Source: Henriciella sp. (GTDB lineage Bacteria > Pseudomonadota > Alphaproteobacteria > Caulobacterales > Hyphomonadaceae). Taken from it: a stretch of DNA of 64,000 bases. The stretch covers positions 1 through 64,000 of the forward strand of contig JASJAO010000013.1 of assembly GCA_030066975.1 (NCBI GenBank). The letters run 5' to 3'. The position numbers were made by a program, and so were the translations under genes. The notes beneath the pieces were generated by a model that was not told where the DNA came from, searched no databases, and was given only the letters and a program-made list of their open reading frames with translations. Of this stretch, positions 54,772 to 64,000 are shown one piece after another. Within the stretch, counting starts at the first letter, position 1, and every line of letters starts with the position of its first letter.

Positions 54772-56241
54772 ATGGCGAAGTTCATACCTGTCGAGGCGTT
54801 CGACATCGTGATCTTTGGTGGAACGGGTGATCTCTCAAAGCGCAAGCTGCTGCCAGCGCTTTATCACCGCTGGGCCGATGGGCAGATCCCGGAAAGCACC
54901 AACATTATCGGCGTGTCGCGAAGTGCGATGAGCGACGATGAGTTCAGTGAATTCGCGTTTGAAGCTTGCGACGAAGCGACGGAAGATTCGATCAAACGCG
55001 AGGAATGGGACGCGTTCCGGAAGCATCTGCATTTCATCTCGATGGACGCCACAGATCCGAAGGCAGACTGGAAAGCTCTGAAAAAGCTGCTCAATCGCAA
55101 GGAAGACCGGCCGTGCATTTTCTACCTTGCGGTCACGCCGAAAATCTATGTTCCGATTTGTAACGCGCTGGGCCAGGCTGGACTGGCGGACAATGATAGC
55201 CGGATCGTGCTGGAAAAGCCGATTGGGACTGATCTTGCTTCCGCCCGCGCGATCAATGAAGGCGTTGGTGCAGTCTTCCCGGAAGAGTGCATTTATCGAA
55301 TTGATCACTATCTCGGCAAAGAGACGGTTCAGAACCTGATGGTGCTGCGCTTTGCGAACTCCCTGTTTGAGCCAATGTGGAACAGGACCGCGATTGATCA
55401 CATCCAGATTACGGTTGCTGAACACTATGGCGTGGGCGACCGGGCGGGCTATTATGATGGGTCTGGCGCGCTGCGGGATATGGTCCAGAACCATATTCTG
55501 CAATTGCTCTGCCTGATCATGATGGAGCCCCCCAACTCGATTGATGGTGATGCCATACGGGTTGAGAAGATCAAGGTGATGCAGGCCCTTCGCCCGGTTA
55601 CGGCAGACGTGGCGAACGAGACAACGGTCCGGGCCCAATACGCCGAGGGCGCGGTCAACTCAAAGGCGGTTCCGGGCTATATCGAAGAGCTTGGGCATGA
55701 CAGCCAGACCGAGACCTTTGTCGCGATCAAAACCTTCGTGGATAATTGGCGTTGGGCCCGCGTCCCGATTTATTTGCGTACAGGAAAAAGGCTCAGAAAG
55801 CGGCATTCGGAAATCGTGGTTCAGTTCCGGCCGACCCCTGTGGATATGTTCGGATCTGAATCCGCGCAAAGCAATCGGCTTGTGATCAATGTTCAGCCGG
55901 ATGAAGGCGTAAAACTGTTTCTGCAGATCAAGGAGCCGGGGCCGGGCGGACTGCGCATTCGGTCGCTGCCACTCAATCTGTCATACGGCGACAACTTCCT
56001 TGTGCGATATCCGGATGCGTATGAGCGCCTGTTGATGGATGTCGTCCGCGGCAATCTCTCTCTGTTCATTCGACGCGAAGAAGTTGAGGCGGCCTGGAGC
56101 TGGGTGGATGGATTGCTGGCGGCCTGGGATCAGGCCGACGCTCCGATGCGGTCTTATCCGGCGGGGCTTTCCGAAGGTCCAATTGAGTCGCAAATGCTGC
56201 TAAAGTCGGACAATAGAGAATGGTGGAAAGTATCTGAATGA
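54772..56241 (+). CDS. zwf: Glucose-6-phosphate dehydrogenase
   Basis: A 489-residue enzyme converting glucose 6-phosphate to 6-phosphogluconolactone with NADP reduction. Cofactor motif FGGTGDLSKRKLLPALYHR, catalytic region EKPIGTDLASAR, RIDHYLGKETVQN, and VPIYLRTGKRL. GGAG upstream of ATG 54772. It starts the Entner-Doudoroff operon and overlaps edd by ATGA; the lactonase gene pgl is not in the operon. Confidence 0.96.
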   Translation: MAKFIPVEAFDIVIFGGTGDLSKRKLLPALYHRWADGQIPESTNIIGVSRSAMSDDEFSEFAFEACDEATEDSIKREEWDAFRKHLHFISMDATDPKADWKALKKLLNRKEDRPCIFYLAVTPKIYVPICNALGQAGLADNDSRIVLEKPIGTDLASARAINEGVGAVFPEECIYRIDHYLGKETVQNLMVLRFANSLFEPMWNRTAIDHIQITVAEHYGVGDRAGYYDGSGALRDMVQNHILQLLCLIMMEPPNSIDGDAIRVEKIKVMQALRPVTADVANETTVRAQYAEGAVNSKAVPGYIEELGHDSQTETFVAIKTFVDNWRWARVPIYLRTGKRLRKRHSEIVVQFRPTPVDMFGSESAQSNRLVINVQPDEGVKLFLQIKEPGPGGLRIRSLPLNLSYGDNFLVRYPDAYERLLMDVVRGNLSLFIRREEVEAAWSWVDGLLAAWDQADAPMRSYPAGLSEGPIESQMLLKSDNREWWKVSE

Positions 56242-58070
56242 CCGCACTTCATCCTGTGATTGCAGATGTGACCGCGCGGATTGAGGCCCGCTCATCTGAC
56301 AGCCGCGCCGCTTATCTGGAAATGGTCAATGCCCGGCGGCCAGATGGATTTGCCCGCAACAAGCTGTCGGAAGGCAACCTGGCGCACGCCTCTGCAGGCT
56401 GTGCGGTCATGGACAAGGTTGAGCTGCTCGGCGGCACCTGGCCGAATATTGGCATTGTGACCAGCTACAATGATATGCTGTCCGCGCACGCGCCGTTCGA
56501 GCGTTATCCGGAATTGATACGAGACGAAGCCCGTAAAAACGGTGCGACCGCTCAGGTCGCTGGCGGGGTACCTGCTATGTGTGACGGCGTCACGCAAGGC
56601 CAGGAAGGCATGGACCTATCGCTGTTCTCCCGGGACGTCATCGCCATGGCGTCGGCGGTCTCGCTGAGCCACGATACGTTTGATGCCGCGCTGCACTTGG
56701 GTGTTTGCGACAAGATTATTCCGGGTCTGGTCATCGCCGCGCTTCGGTTTGGCTGGCTGCCTCACATCATGGTGCCAGCCGGGCCGATGCCCTCCGGTCT
56801 GCCCAATCCTGAAAAGCAGCGTATTCGGCAGGAGTTCGCGCTCGGCAATGTCGGGCGCGACGAGTTGCTGCGGGCTGAATCAGAGAGCTATCACACGCAA
56901 GGCACGTGTACGTTCTATGGGACCGCGAACTCCAATCAAATGCTGATGGAGGTGATGGGGCTGCACTTGCCGGGGGCGGCATTTCCCAATCCGGGCACCC
57001 CCCTGCGCGAGGCGCTGACCCGTGCTGCGGTCCGCCAAAGCCTCGCTAATTCTGTCCAAGGTGAGTTCAAGCCGATCAGCGACGTGATCGATGCCCGCTC
57101 CATCGTGAACGGTGTGGTCGGTCTGATGGCCACCGGCGGGTCGACCAATCACATGTTGCACCTGCCTGCGATGGCCGCGGCAGCAGGGATTGATCTACGG
57201 CTTGAGGATTTCTCGGCGATCAGCAGTGTGGTTCCGCTGCTGTGCCGAATCTATCCCAATGGTCCGGCGGATGTGAATCATTTCCACGCGGCTGGCGGTA
57301 TGGGCTTTGTCATGCGCCAACTGCTCGATGCCGGACTGATCAATGGTGAGGCGATGGGCGTTGCTGGCCCGATTTCAGGATATTCGCAAGAACCCTGGAT
57401 TGATGGGGATGAGCTGCGCTGGCGCGAAGCGCCGGAGACCAGCGGAAACCTCGATATCATCCGTCCTTACAATGATCCGTTTGCGGGCACTGGTGGGCTG
57501 CAGATGCTGGACGGCGCTATGGGCCGTGGCGTGATCAAAGTCTCAGCCGTGAAACCGGAAAACCGGACGGTCGAGGCGCCATGCCGGGTCTTTGATACTC
57601 AGGACGCGGTGAAGGCCGCGTTTAAAGCCGGTGAACTGAACCGCGATGTCGTTATTGTTGTTAGGTTCCAGGGCCCTGCGGCCAATGGAATGCCGGAACT
57701 GCACGGCCTGTCCGCCATTCTTGGCGCCCTACAGGATCAGGGACACAAGGTCGCCTTGGTAACCGATGGGCGCATGTCTGGAGCAAGTGGCAAGTTTCCG
57801 GCCGCCATTCATGTGGGGCCTGAGGCCTCACGCGGCGGGCCGTTGGCGCGTGTTCAGGATGGGGATGTTATCCGTCTCGATGCACCGGCTGGACGATTGG
57901 ATCTTGCGATTGAGGATAGCGAACTGGCGCAGCGCGACACCGTGGTGTTTCGGCCGAACCGAACCGGAGAAGGACTCGGCCGGGAAATGTTCGCTGGATT
58001 CCGAGCAAGTGTTTCCGACGCAGAAACCGGTGGCAGCGTATTCTCTCTCATCGGTGGAGGGCGATCTTAA
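56238..58070 (+). CDS. edd: Phosphogluconate dehydratase
   Basis: A 610-residue IlvD/Edd-family iron-sulfur dehydratase turning 6-phosphogluconate into KDPG. Visible: VTSYNDMLSAHAPFERYP, AGGVPAMCDGVTQGQEGMDL, LGVCDKIIPG, HTQGTCTFYGTANSNQML (cluster Cys residues) and DGRMSGASGKFPAAIHV. Coupled to zwf and glk by overlaps. Confidence 0.96.
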   Translation: MTALHPVIADVTARIEARSSDSRAAYLEMVNARRPDGFARNKLSEGNLAHASAGCAVMDKVELLGGTWPNIGIVTSYNDMLSAHAPFERYPELIRDEARKNGATAQVAGGVPAMCDGVTQGQEGMDLSLFSRDVIAMASAVSLSHDTFDAALHLGVCDKIIPGLVIAALRFGWLPHIMVPAGPMPSGLPNPEKQRIRQEFALGNVGRDELLRAESESYHTQGTCTFYGTANSNQMLMEVMGLHLPGAAFPNPGTPLREALTRAAVRQSLANSVQGEFKPISDVIDARSIVNGVVGLMATGGSTNHMLHLPAMAAAAGIDLRLEDFSAISSVVPLLCRIYPNGPADVNHFHAAGGMGFVMRQLLDAGLINGEAMGVAGPISGYSQEPWIDGDELRWREAPETSGNLDIIRPYNDPFAGTGGLQMLDGAMGRGVIKVSAVKPENRTVEAPCRVFDTQDAVKAAFKAGELNRDVVIVVRFQGPAANGMPELHGLSAILGALQDQGHKVALVTDGRMSGASGKFPAAIHVGPEASRGGPLARVQDGDVIRLDAPAGRLDLAIEDSELAQRDTVVFRPNRTGEGLGREMFAGFRASVSDAETGGSVFSLIGGGRS

Positions 58071-59047
58071 TGCATGAACCGGTGCTGGTCGGAGACATTG
58101 GCGGCACAAACGTGCGCTTGGCGGAAGCCATTCGCAAGAATGATGGGGCGCTTCTGCTGGATGATGTCCGTGTGCTGGCTGGTTCAGATCACGCCGATTT
58201 TGAAGCTGCGCTCGAATACTATTTGCATCAGCGCAATCATCGCCTGTGCAAACAGGCCCTGTTCGCGTTTGCAGGGCCGGTGATCGACAACACGATCGAG
58301 ATGACCAATCGCAACTGGTTCATCAATGGTCAGAGACTTGCGGGCAAGTTTGGCTTCGAGGCGGTCAAGCTGGTCAACGACTATGCCGCCATGGCCCGCT
58401 CTATTCCGGAATTGCCGGAAGACGTGTTTGAGACGCTGCATACCGGGGTCCGTCCAAAAGGCCGCGCCCCGATCCTCGTGGCGGGGCCCGGCACCGGACT
58501 TGGCGTCGCGACGCTGCTGCCGGACGGGCATTCTGGATGGCGGGTGATTACCGGCGAAGGCGGACACGCGGCTTTTGCGCCCCGTACCCAGCTCGAATGG
58601 ACGCTGGCCGAACGTTTGCGGGATCGATTTGAGTACGTGTCGAAAGAGCTGGTCCTGTCCGGGTCCGGGATGGATGCCGTGCATCGCGCGATTTGCGAGA
58701 TCTATGGTGTGCCCTGGGTTCGAACACCGCCAGCTCAATTGCTTGAGGAAGCCAAACGCGAGCCAGGTATTGCTCGCGATATCTGCCAGATCCGGGCACG
58801 CGCGACACTCGATGCACTGGGGGACGCAGCGGTTACGAATGGCACCACGGGCGGGGTCGTGATTACCGGCGGTGTGGCCGTGCGGCTGGCCGATTGGTTG
58901 CGCGAACCTGAAAGCCTTGCGCGTTTCTTCAATCGGGGTCCAAAGCAATCCTATATGTTGCCGATACCGATCAGGCTGCTGCATTCCGGACAGGCGGCAT
59001 TAATCGGTGCGGCGGCCCTGCACTATGATGAGGAACTGGCTGCATGA
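58070..59047 (+). CDS. glk: Glucokinase
   Basis: A 325-residue ROK-independent (Glk family) glucokinase that phosphorylates glucose with ATP. VGDIGGTNVRLAEA is the phosphate-binding motif, followed by FAGPVIDN, MTNRNWFI, LVNDYAAMA and AGPGTGLGVATLL, then TGEGGHAAFAP. It overlaps edd by TAATG and eda by four bases, supplying the pathway substrate. Confidence 0.95.
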   Translation: MHEPVLVGDIGGTNVRLAEAIRKNDGALLLDDVRVLAGSDHADFEAALEYYLHQRNHRLCKQALFAFAGPVIDNTIEMTNRNWFINGQRLAGKFGFEAVKLVNDYAAMARSIPELPEDVFETLHTGVRPKGRAPILVAGPGTGLGVATLLPDGHSGWRVITGEGGHAAFAPRTQLEWTLAERLRDRFEYVSKELVLSGSGMDAVHRAICEIYGVPWVRTPPAQLLEEAKREPGIARDICQIRARATLDALGDAAVTNGTTGGVVITGGVAVRLADWLREPESLARFFNRGPKQSYMLPIPIRLLHSGQAALIGAAALHYDEELAA

Positions 59048-59679
59048 TCAATATGGCGACGTTTCACAACAGTTTGCGCGACGCGCCGATTGTTCCGGTT
59101 CTGACCGTAGAGAAAGTGGCTCATGCGGCGCCTCTCGCCGCGGCTTTGAAAGCGGGCGGCCTCGGCACCGTCGAGGTCACGCTGCGTACGCCGGTTGCAC
59201 TGGAAGTGATCGGAGAGATGAAGCGCGCCGAGCCGGAAATGATCGTTGGCGCGGGGACCATTTGCAGCGAAGGAGATGTCGATGCGGCCTTGAAGGCCGG
59301 GTCAGATTTCCTGGTATCGCCGGGGACCAGTCCTGAACTGATCAAAGCGCTCGCCTATCATGACGGGGTGATCCTGCCCGGTGTATCGACCGCCAGTGAG
59401 GCCATGGCGCGGTTCGACGAAGGCTATGGTGTGCAGAAATTCTTCCCGGCAGAAGCGGCTGGTGGAGCAAACTTCCTGAAATCACTCAGTGGCCCATTGC
59501 CTCATATCGACTTCATGCCCACCGGAGGGGTGAAGCCTCACAATGCAAACGACTATCTCAGCCTGCCGAATGTCATTGCGGCCGGGGGGACGTGGATTGC
59601 CTCGCCAGCTGACATGGACGCTGGCAAGTGGGATGAGATTACCAAACGGGCCGCTGAAGCCGCTGCACTTGGGACATAG
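59044..59679 (+). CDS. eda: KDPG aldolase
   Basis: A 211-residue class I aldolase that splits KDPG to pyruvate and glyceraldehyde 3-phosphate. Signatures: VPVLTVEKV-like N-terminus (IVPVLTVEKVAHAAPL), GTVEVTLRTPVALEV with the catalytic Glu, VGAGTICS, FLVSPG and QKFFPAEAAGG with the Schiff-base Lys, then FMPTGGV. A second in-frame ATG at 59053 is possible. Confidence 0.95.
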   Translation: MINMATFHNSLRDAPIVPVLTVEKVAHAAPLAAALKAGGLGTVEVTLRTPVALEVIGEMKRAEPEMIVGAGTICSEGDVDAALKAGSDFLVSPGTSPELIKALAYHDGVILPGVSTASEAMARFDEGYGVQKFFPAEAAGGANFLKSLSGPLPHIDFMPTGGVKPHNANDYLSLPNVIAAGGTWIASPADMDAGKWDEITKRAAEAAALGT

Positions 59680-59685
59680 AACATT

Positions 59686-61080
59686 ATGGCGACCAAACTG
59701 ATTGCACCGCGTGGTCGCAGCGCCAAAATCGTCGCCACGCTCGGGCCTGGAAGTTCTGCGCCTGGGACCATTCGTCTTCTGGCTGAAGCGGGCGTGGACA
59801 TATTTCGACTGAATTTCAGTCATGGTGAGCAGGAAAAACACAAGCGAACCTGCGAGGCGATCCGCATGGTTGAACAGGGGCTTGGTCGCCCGCTGGCGGT
59901 GCTGGCAGATCTGCAGGGGCCGAAGATCCGAGTCGGACGGTTTCCGGATGGGGCCTTGAAGCTCGGTTTCCGGGCTGAATATGATCTCGTCGTGGGCGAT
60001 GAGACGGACGCCCCCGAGACCATTCCAGTGCCGCGCAAGGAGATCCTGGACGTTCTCGAGGAGGGGGACACGATCCTCGCCGATGATGGCTTGCTGATCT
60101 TTACCGTTCTATCTGTAGGGGATCGCCCTCGCGTGCGTGCTGAGGTCCCGGGCGTGTTGAAGGACCGGAAAGGGTTTACTGTCCGCGGGAAAGCGCTTCC
60201 GGTCCCCGCGCTCTCGAAAAAGGATCGCTCTGATCTGGCTTTTGCGCTGGATATGGATGTCGATATCGTCGCGCTGAGTTTTGTGCAGACTGTCGCTGAC
60301 ATCGCAGAAGCGCGCGGCCTGATTGGCGATAAGGCGCTGATCGTCGCGAAGATTGAGAAGCCGGCGGCGATTGATAATCTGGAAGCCATCGTCGCTGCGA
60401 CAGACTCCGTCATGATCGCGCGTGGAGATCTCGGGGTCGAGTTTCCACCTGAAGAAGTGCCAATTATTCAACGACGTATCGTGAGAGTCTGCCGCGATGC
60501 AGCCTGTCCGGTCATCGTCGCGACGCAAATGCTGGAGAGTATGATCGAGAACTCTGCGCCGACCCGCGCCGAGGCAGGGGATGTCGCGACGGCGATTTAT
60601 CAGGGGGCAGATGCAGTTATGCTGTCAGCTGAAACCGCAGTCGGGCGGCATCCGGCGACAGCAGTTGCGATCATGAACCGGATCATTCGCTCTGTCGAAG
60701 GCGCAGATGACTATCGCCAGGCGATGGGGCAGTTCGATGGCGGTGGTGAAGCCCGCGACGATATCGATTCCGTGGCAGCCACCGCGTATGAGATCGCCGC
60801 GCGCAATGGCGTCCCTCTGGCGCTGCGAACAGGGGATATCCCTCGCCTGGCTCAGTTTTCTCGCGTACGCGGCAGCCAGACCATTCTATATGGCTCAGCG
60901 GTCGACAAACGTCTTCGTCAAGCGCAGTTGCTCTGGGGGATTCATCCAGCACGTATGGTACCTGGACCGGATTGGACGCGCCAATTGATGGACAGTTCAG
61001 GACTAGCCGGTCCGGTGGCTTATGCCGCCTGGCAGGGCAAAAATGGACATTGGGCCTGGGCAATAGGTGTGGAAAACTAG
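59686..61080 (+). CDS. pyk: Pyruvate kinase
   Basis: A 464-residue enzyme making pyruvate and ATP from PEP. AKIVATLGPGS, FRLNFSHGE, KIEKPAAIDNLE with the catalytic Lys, MIARGDLGVEFPPEEVP and ATQMLESMIENSAPTRAE, GADAVMLSAETAVGRHP are all present. It closes the operon that carries glucose to pyruvate, six bases after eda. Confidence 0.95.
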   Translation: MATKLIAPRGRSAKIVATLGPGSSAPGTIRLLAEAGVDIFRLNFSHGEQEKHKRTCEAIRMVEQGLGRPLAVLADLQGPKIRVGRFPDGALKLGFRAEYDLVVGDETDAPETIPVPRKEILDVLEEGDTILADDGLLIFTVLSVGDRPRVRAEVPGVLKDRKGFTVRGKALPVPALSKKDRSDLAFALDMDVDIVALSFVQTVADIAEARGLIGDKALIVAKIEKPAAIDNLEAIVAATDSVMIARGDLGVEFPPEEVPIIQRRIVRVCRDAACPVIVATQMLESMIENSAPTRAEAGDVATAIYQGADAVMLSAETAVGRHPATAVAIMNRIIRSVEGADDYRQAMGQFDGGGEARDDIDSVAATAYEIAARNGVPLALRTGDIPRLAQFSRVRGSQTILYGSAVDKRLRQAQLLWGIHPARMVPGPDWTRQLMDSSGLAGPVAYAAWQGKNGHWAWAIGVEN

Positions 61081-61183
61081 ACCTCACGGCTCTGTTACGC
61101 GGCTTGCCTCTTTATTCCTGCGCTGCGAATCCCCATAACGAGGGCTGATTGAAAGTCGGCCCTTGCGGCCAAGGAGGCAGGTA

Positions 61184-62161
61184 ATGGCCGATTCAGAACC
61201 AACCACCGTGCATGCTGAGATCCTGATCATTGGATCGGGCCCTGCGGGCTGGACGGCCGCGGTCTATGCTGCGCGCGCCATGCGTGACACGCTCGTCGTG
61301 GCCGGGCTTCAACCCGGTGGACAGCTGACCATCACCACGGACGTGGAAAACTATCCGGGCTTTGCTGAGATCCAGGGCCCCGAGCTTATGGTGAAAATGC
61401 AGGAGCACGGGCTGAAAATGGGCGCGAAAATGGCTGAGGATCATATTGCTTCGGTCGATTTCAACAGCCGCCCCTTCCGGGCGATCGGCGAGAGTGGAAC
61501 CATCTATACCGGCGATAGCGTGATTATCTCGACCGGTGCGCAGGCGAAATGGCTCGGCCTTCCAAGCGAAGACAAGTTTCAGGGATTTGGTGTCTCAGCG
61601 TGTGCGACCTGCGATGGGTTCTTCTATCGCGGCAAAGAAGTACTCGTCGTTGGTGGTGGCAATACCGCTGTCGAGGAGGCTTTGTTCCTGACCAATTTTG
61701 CCAGCAAAGTCACAGTGGTGCATCGCCGGGACAGCTTCCGTGCCGAGAAAATCTTGCAGCATCGTCTGCTCAATCATCCAAAGGTTGAGGTCAAATGGGA
61801 TACGGTCCTGGACGAGGTGCTCGGCGATGAAACACCGCTTGGGGTCACCGGCGCGCGCCTACGTAATGTGAAAACCGGCGCCATTGGAGACGTGCCTGTG
61901 CACGGTGTGTTTATCGCCATCGGTCACGCGCCGTCGACGGAGCTGTTTGTTGGCAAGCTCGACATGCAGGACAATGGTTATTTGATAACCGCGCCGGATT
62001 CGACCGCGACTAATGTGCCCGGCGTTTTTGCCGCCGGGGATGTCACAGACGAGACCTATCGTCAGGCCGTGACCGCAGCCGGCATGGGCTGTATGGCCGC
62101 GCTTGAAGCTGAACGTTTCCTGGAAGAGGCCAAAGCGACCGAAGCCATAGCGGCGGAGTAA
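61184..62161 (+). CDS. trxB: Thioredoxin reductase
   Basis: A 325-residue flavoenzyme that reduces thioredoxin with NADPH. FAD motif IIGSGPAGWTAAVYAARA, redox pair CATCDGFFYRG, NADP motif VVGGGNTAVEEALFL with HRRDSFRA, and GVFAAGDVTDETYRQAVTAAG. AAGGAGG precedes ATG 61184. It has its own 100-base upstream gap after pyk. Confidence 0.96.
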   Translation: MADSEPTTVHAEILIIGSGPAGWTAAVYAARAMRDTLVVAGLQPGGQLTITTDVENYPGFAEIQGPELMVKMQEHGLKMGAKMAEDHIASVDFNSRPFRAIGESGTIYTGDSVIISTGAQAKWLGLPSEDKFQGFGVSACATCDGFFYRGKEVLVVGGGNTAVEEALFLTNFASKVTVVHRRDSFRAEKILQHRLLNHPKVEVKWDTVLDEVLGDETPLGVTGARLRNVKTGAIGDVPVHGVFIAIGHAPSTELFVGKLDMQDNGYLITAPDSTATNVPGVFAAGDVTDETYRQAVTAAGMGCMAALEAERFLEEAKATEAIAAE

Positions 62162-62264
62162 GAAGAGCGGGGTCAGCGCGTCATACGCCAGGACGAGCGA
62201 GTTCGGTTCGCGGTGGCTGGCGACCGATCGAGACCCGTGTCGCTCCAAAGACGTTTTTCAGCCT

Positions 62265-62786
62265 TCAGAAAGCGAAACTGTTTGTCAGACCCGGCGTCAA
62301 ACCGAAAATCTGGCACGCGGTGTTGCAGGCAGAGTACCTGGCGTTGCATCGTTCAGCGCTGTAAGGGCAGGCGAGGAATTTGTCGAAACAACTGCCTCTG
62401 CATTCGGCTTGTTCCGGACTGACGGGCTGTATGCCGGCACGCAGCGCGGCTGTTTTGCTTGTTGAGCCGCACCCACAATCGGAGTCCACATTGATCTGAT
62501 CTGCTAGGTCACCGGCCTTCATAAGAAGCGGGTTCAATCGCTCAATCTGAATATCTGCATCTTCGCACACCAATAGCGTACAAGGACCGTGCTTAGTCTC
62601 GGACTCCATCGCAGCGACGATGTCTTTCTCTTTGATTTCGAAAAAGAATTTCGAATCTCGACTAGGGTAAAAGCTGACAATGCCGCGTTTGTTGCCAGCA
62701 GCAAATCCCTGGATTGAGACGATGTCGGTGCCCTTGCTGTTGATGTCGCTCAACACAGGATCGATCGGTATATTTAGATCAGCCAT
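62265..62786 (-). CDS. Unknown protein with Cys-rich C-terminus
   Basis: A 173-residue protein. The N-terminal 110 residues are mixed alpha/beta and acidic (VSIQGFAAGNKRGIVSFYPS). The C-terminal part has a DCGCGSTSK motif and then about seven more Cys (ECRGSCFDKFLACPYSAERC and on), suggesting metal binding or multiple disulfides. No signal peptide is seen. Not recognised. Confidence 0.6.
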   Translation of the reverse strand: MADLNIPIDPVLSDINSKGTDIVSIQGFAAGNKRGIVSFYPSRDSKFFFEIKEKDIVAAMESETKHGPCTLLVCEDADIQIERLNPLLMKAGDLADQINVDSDCGCGSTSKTAALRAGIQPVSPEQAECRGSCFDKFLACPYSAERCNARYSACNTACQIFGLTPGLTNSFAF

Positions 62787-62928
62787 TGCGTATCCTCCAA
62801 TGTCAAAAAGCTGGTGCTTTCAGGGGAGCTCGCGCATCTTTTTTATGATGGCAGACACTAGCACAAAACAGAGCAACCGTCATTTTTGGATATAGAGTTT
62901 TGGCGCCGAGCGCACCGTCCAACCCTAC

Positions 62929-63684
62929 TCAAAGCATGCGGGCCGCAAGTGTTTCGATCTCGCGGTGGGTCTGTTCTTTTAACGCTGTTTTCAAGAAATC
63001 GGCGCGCGCTTTCATGACGCTCTCAAGCTGAGTTTCACACGAAGCTGCGTACGCTGCTTCCAGCGCGGTTCGGATATCTTCGCGATATTTTCGCGCGTTG
63101 AGTGCAGCGAGCGCGCGCGCATATTGCCAGTGGGTCGACGCATCCTCCGGGTCAATCGCGATCGCACGTTGATAGTGCCGTTTCGCCTTTTTGACCGAAG
63201 CGCCCATCACGGCAGCGCCGAGACCACCACCGCGGCGAACCACTTCGATATGCCAGACCGACAAAAATCCATGGGCGTAAAAATTGTCCGGATCATCATC
63301 GAGCACGGATTCAGCCAGCTTCTTCGCTTCAGTCCCATAACCCGACTTGCGCGCCTGTTGCGTCGACATCGGACGCGCACGAAGTGACAAGGCGATGGCC
63401 AGTTGCAGTCGTCCTTCAATATGCTGGGGATCAGCCTCAAGCGCGCGACGGGCGAAGCGTTCAGCGTCCTCGGCCAGTGTTGGGGACGGTACCTGGGTTT
63501 CGGCACTCATCGCTTCTGCAAGGAGGCTACGCGCGGCAAAGGCGAGACTGTCCGAACTGGGCTCCGCCTCGGCAAGCGACACGGCCTCGAGATAGCGTCC
63601 TTCCACAAAGGCAGAGAGCCGAGCAGAGGGTTCAGCGCTCGCCAGCGGGGAGCAGATCAAGATCAGTACGACGACTTTCCACAT
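62929..63684 (-). CDS. Secreted TPR-repeat protein
   Basis: A 251-residue protein read from ATG 63684, which places the signal peptide ([14 protein letters not shown]) at the very N-terminus. Several TPR-like units follow ([70 protein letters not shown]). TPR domains bind proteins; it should act in the periplasm. Confidence 0.75.
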   Translation of the reverse strand: MWKVVVLILICSPLASAEPSARLSAFVEGRYLEAVSLAEAEPSSDSLAFAARSLLAEAMSAETQVPSPTLAEDAERFARRALEADPQHIEGRLQLAIALSLRARPMSTQQARKSGYGTEAKKLAESVLDDDPDNFYAHGFLSVWHIEVVRRGGGLGAAVMGASVKKAKRHYQRAIAIDPEDASTHWQYARALAALNARKYREDIRTALEAAYAASCETQLESVMKARADFLKTALKEQTHREIETLAARML

Positions 63685-63747
63685 CTGCGTCAGAATAGCG
63701 CAGATTCCGTTCTGGCCCAATCACAAAACCGCGCATCTAGTCATTTT

Positions 63748-64000
63748 ATGGACCGCTTCGAAACAGACTGTGTTGTCATTGGCGCGGGTGTCATTGGCTT
63801 GGCGGTGGCGCGGGCTTTGGCGATCAGCGGGCGCGACGTGGTTGTTCTTGAAGCAGAACAGCAGATTGCGACGCATACATCCTCCAGGAATTCTGAAGTC
63901 ATCCATGCAGGATTGTACTATCCTACCGGGTCACTAAAGGCTCGGCATTGTGTGCGAGGGCGGCGATTGCTCTACGCTTATCTGAATGAGCGCAACATCG
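63748..64000 (+). CDS. FAD-dependent oxidoreductase, N-terminal part
   Basis: The first 84 codons of a flavoprotein that runs off the window. A Rossmann FAD motif [17 protein letters not shown] is followed by VVVLEAE and the [20 protein letters not shown] signature of L-2-hydroxyglutarate oxidase-like (LhgO) and related DAAO-family enzymes. Substrate cannot be fixed from this fragment. Confidence 0.85.
   Translation, partial: MDRFETDCVVIGAGVIGLAVARALAISGRDVVVLEAEQQIATHTSSRNSEVIHAGLYYPTGSLKARHCVRGRRLLYAYLNERNI

Overview
The window is a GC-rich alphaproteobacterial chromosome segment. The layout of the housekeeping genes (glyQ/glyS, ppdK, serB, miaA, the ilv cluster and an Entner-Doudoroff operon with zwf, edd, glk, eda and pyk) and the dense head-to-tail gene overlaps fit a Hyphomonadaceae/Maricaulales-like (Caulobacter-related) marine bacterium. 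That placement is inference; no rRNA is present to settle it.

Region 1 (1-8128) is the right end of a prophage or phage-like element. It has the C-terminus of an unrecognised protein, an N-acetylmuramidase endolysin, an overlapping inner/outer spanin pair, several small membrane proteins, a terminator, an opposing cluster of small regulatory or membrane genes, a candidate operator region with a small repressor-like gene, and a PcfJ-like gene pair. It ends in a 3' fragment of tRNA-Thr(GGT), read here as its attR; the intact tRNA and the integrase should lie left of the window.

Region 2 (8122-36987) is a second element of about 28.9 kb inserted exactly at the end of that tRNA fragment and bounded by the 12-bp direct repeat GGCACCATTTTT. 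It has a large serine recombinase at the left end, a VirD4-type coupling protein, and MobC plus relaxase at the right end, but no VirB-type secretion genes, so it looks mobilizable rather than self-transmissible. The interior is more AT-rich accessory DNA: a short-Argonaute/TIR-APAZ (SPARTA) pair, a NACHT STAND ATPase flanked by inverted repeats, an orphan DNA methyltransferase, a pentapeptide/beta-propeller operon, a secreted trypsin-like protease with a lipoprotein, an M23-like peptidase, an ankyrin-like two-gene module and a short tyrosine recombinase. The most striking feature is the position of the attachment core, inside the 3' end of the recombinase reading frame. When integrated, the last 13 codons come from the tRNA fragment. 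In the excised circle the same frame would run 46 codons into a small ORF that overlaps mobC by ATGA. Excision would therefore join a ten-gene leftward operon (16104 to 8081) to mobC-relaxase; integration splits it.

Region 3 (about 36988-64000) is chromosomal backbone. glyQ and glyS bracket two DUF2314 lipoprotein paralogues and a dual CDGSH iron-sulfur protein. Then follow ppdK, a SleB-like cell-wall hydrolase, and divergent serB and miaA. The ilvB-(membrane protein)-ilvN-(WecG/TagA-STAS fusion)-ilvC cluster has a branched-chain leader peptide and attenuator in front. The zwf-edd-glk-eda-pyk operon turns glucose into pyruvate by the Entner-Doudoroff route but has no pgl. After it come trxB, two genes for unknown or TPR proteins, and a truncated FAD-dependent oxidoreductase at the window edge.
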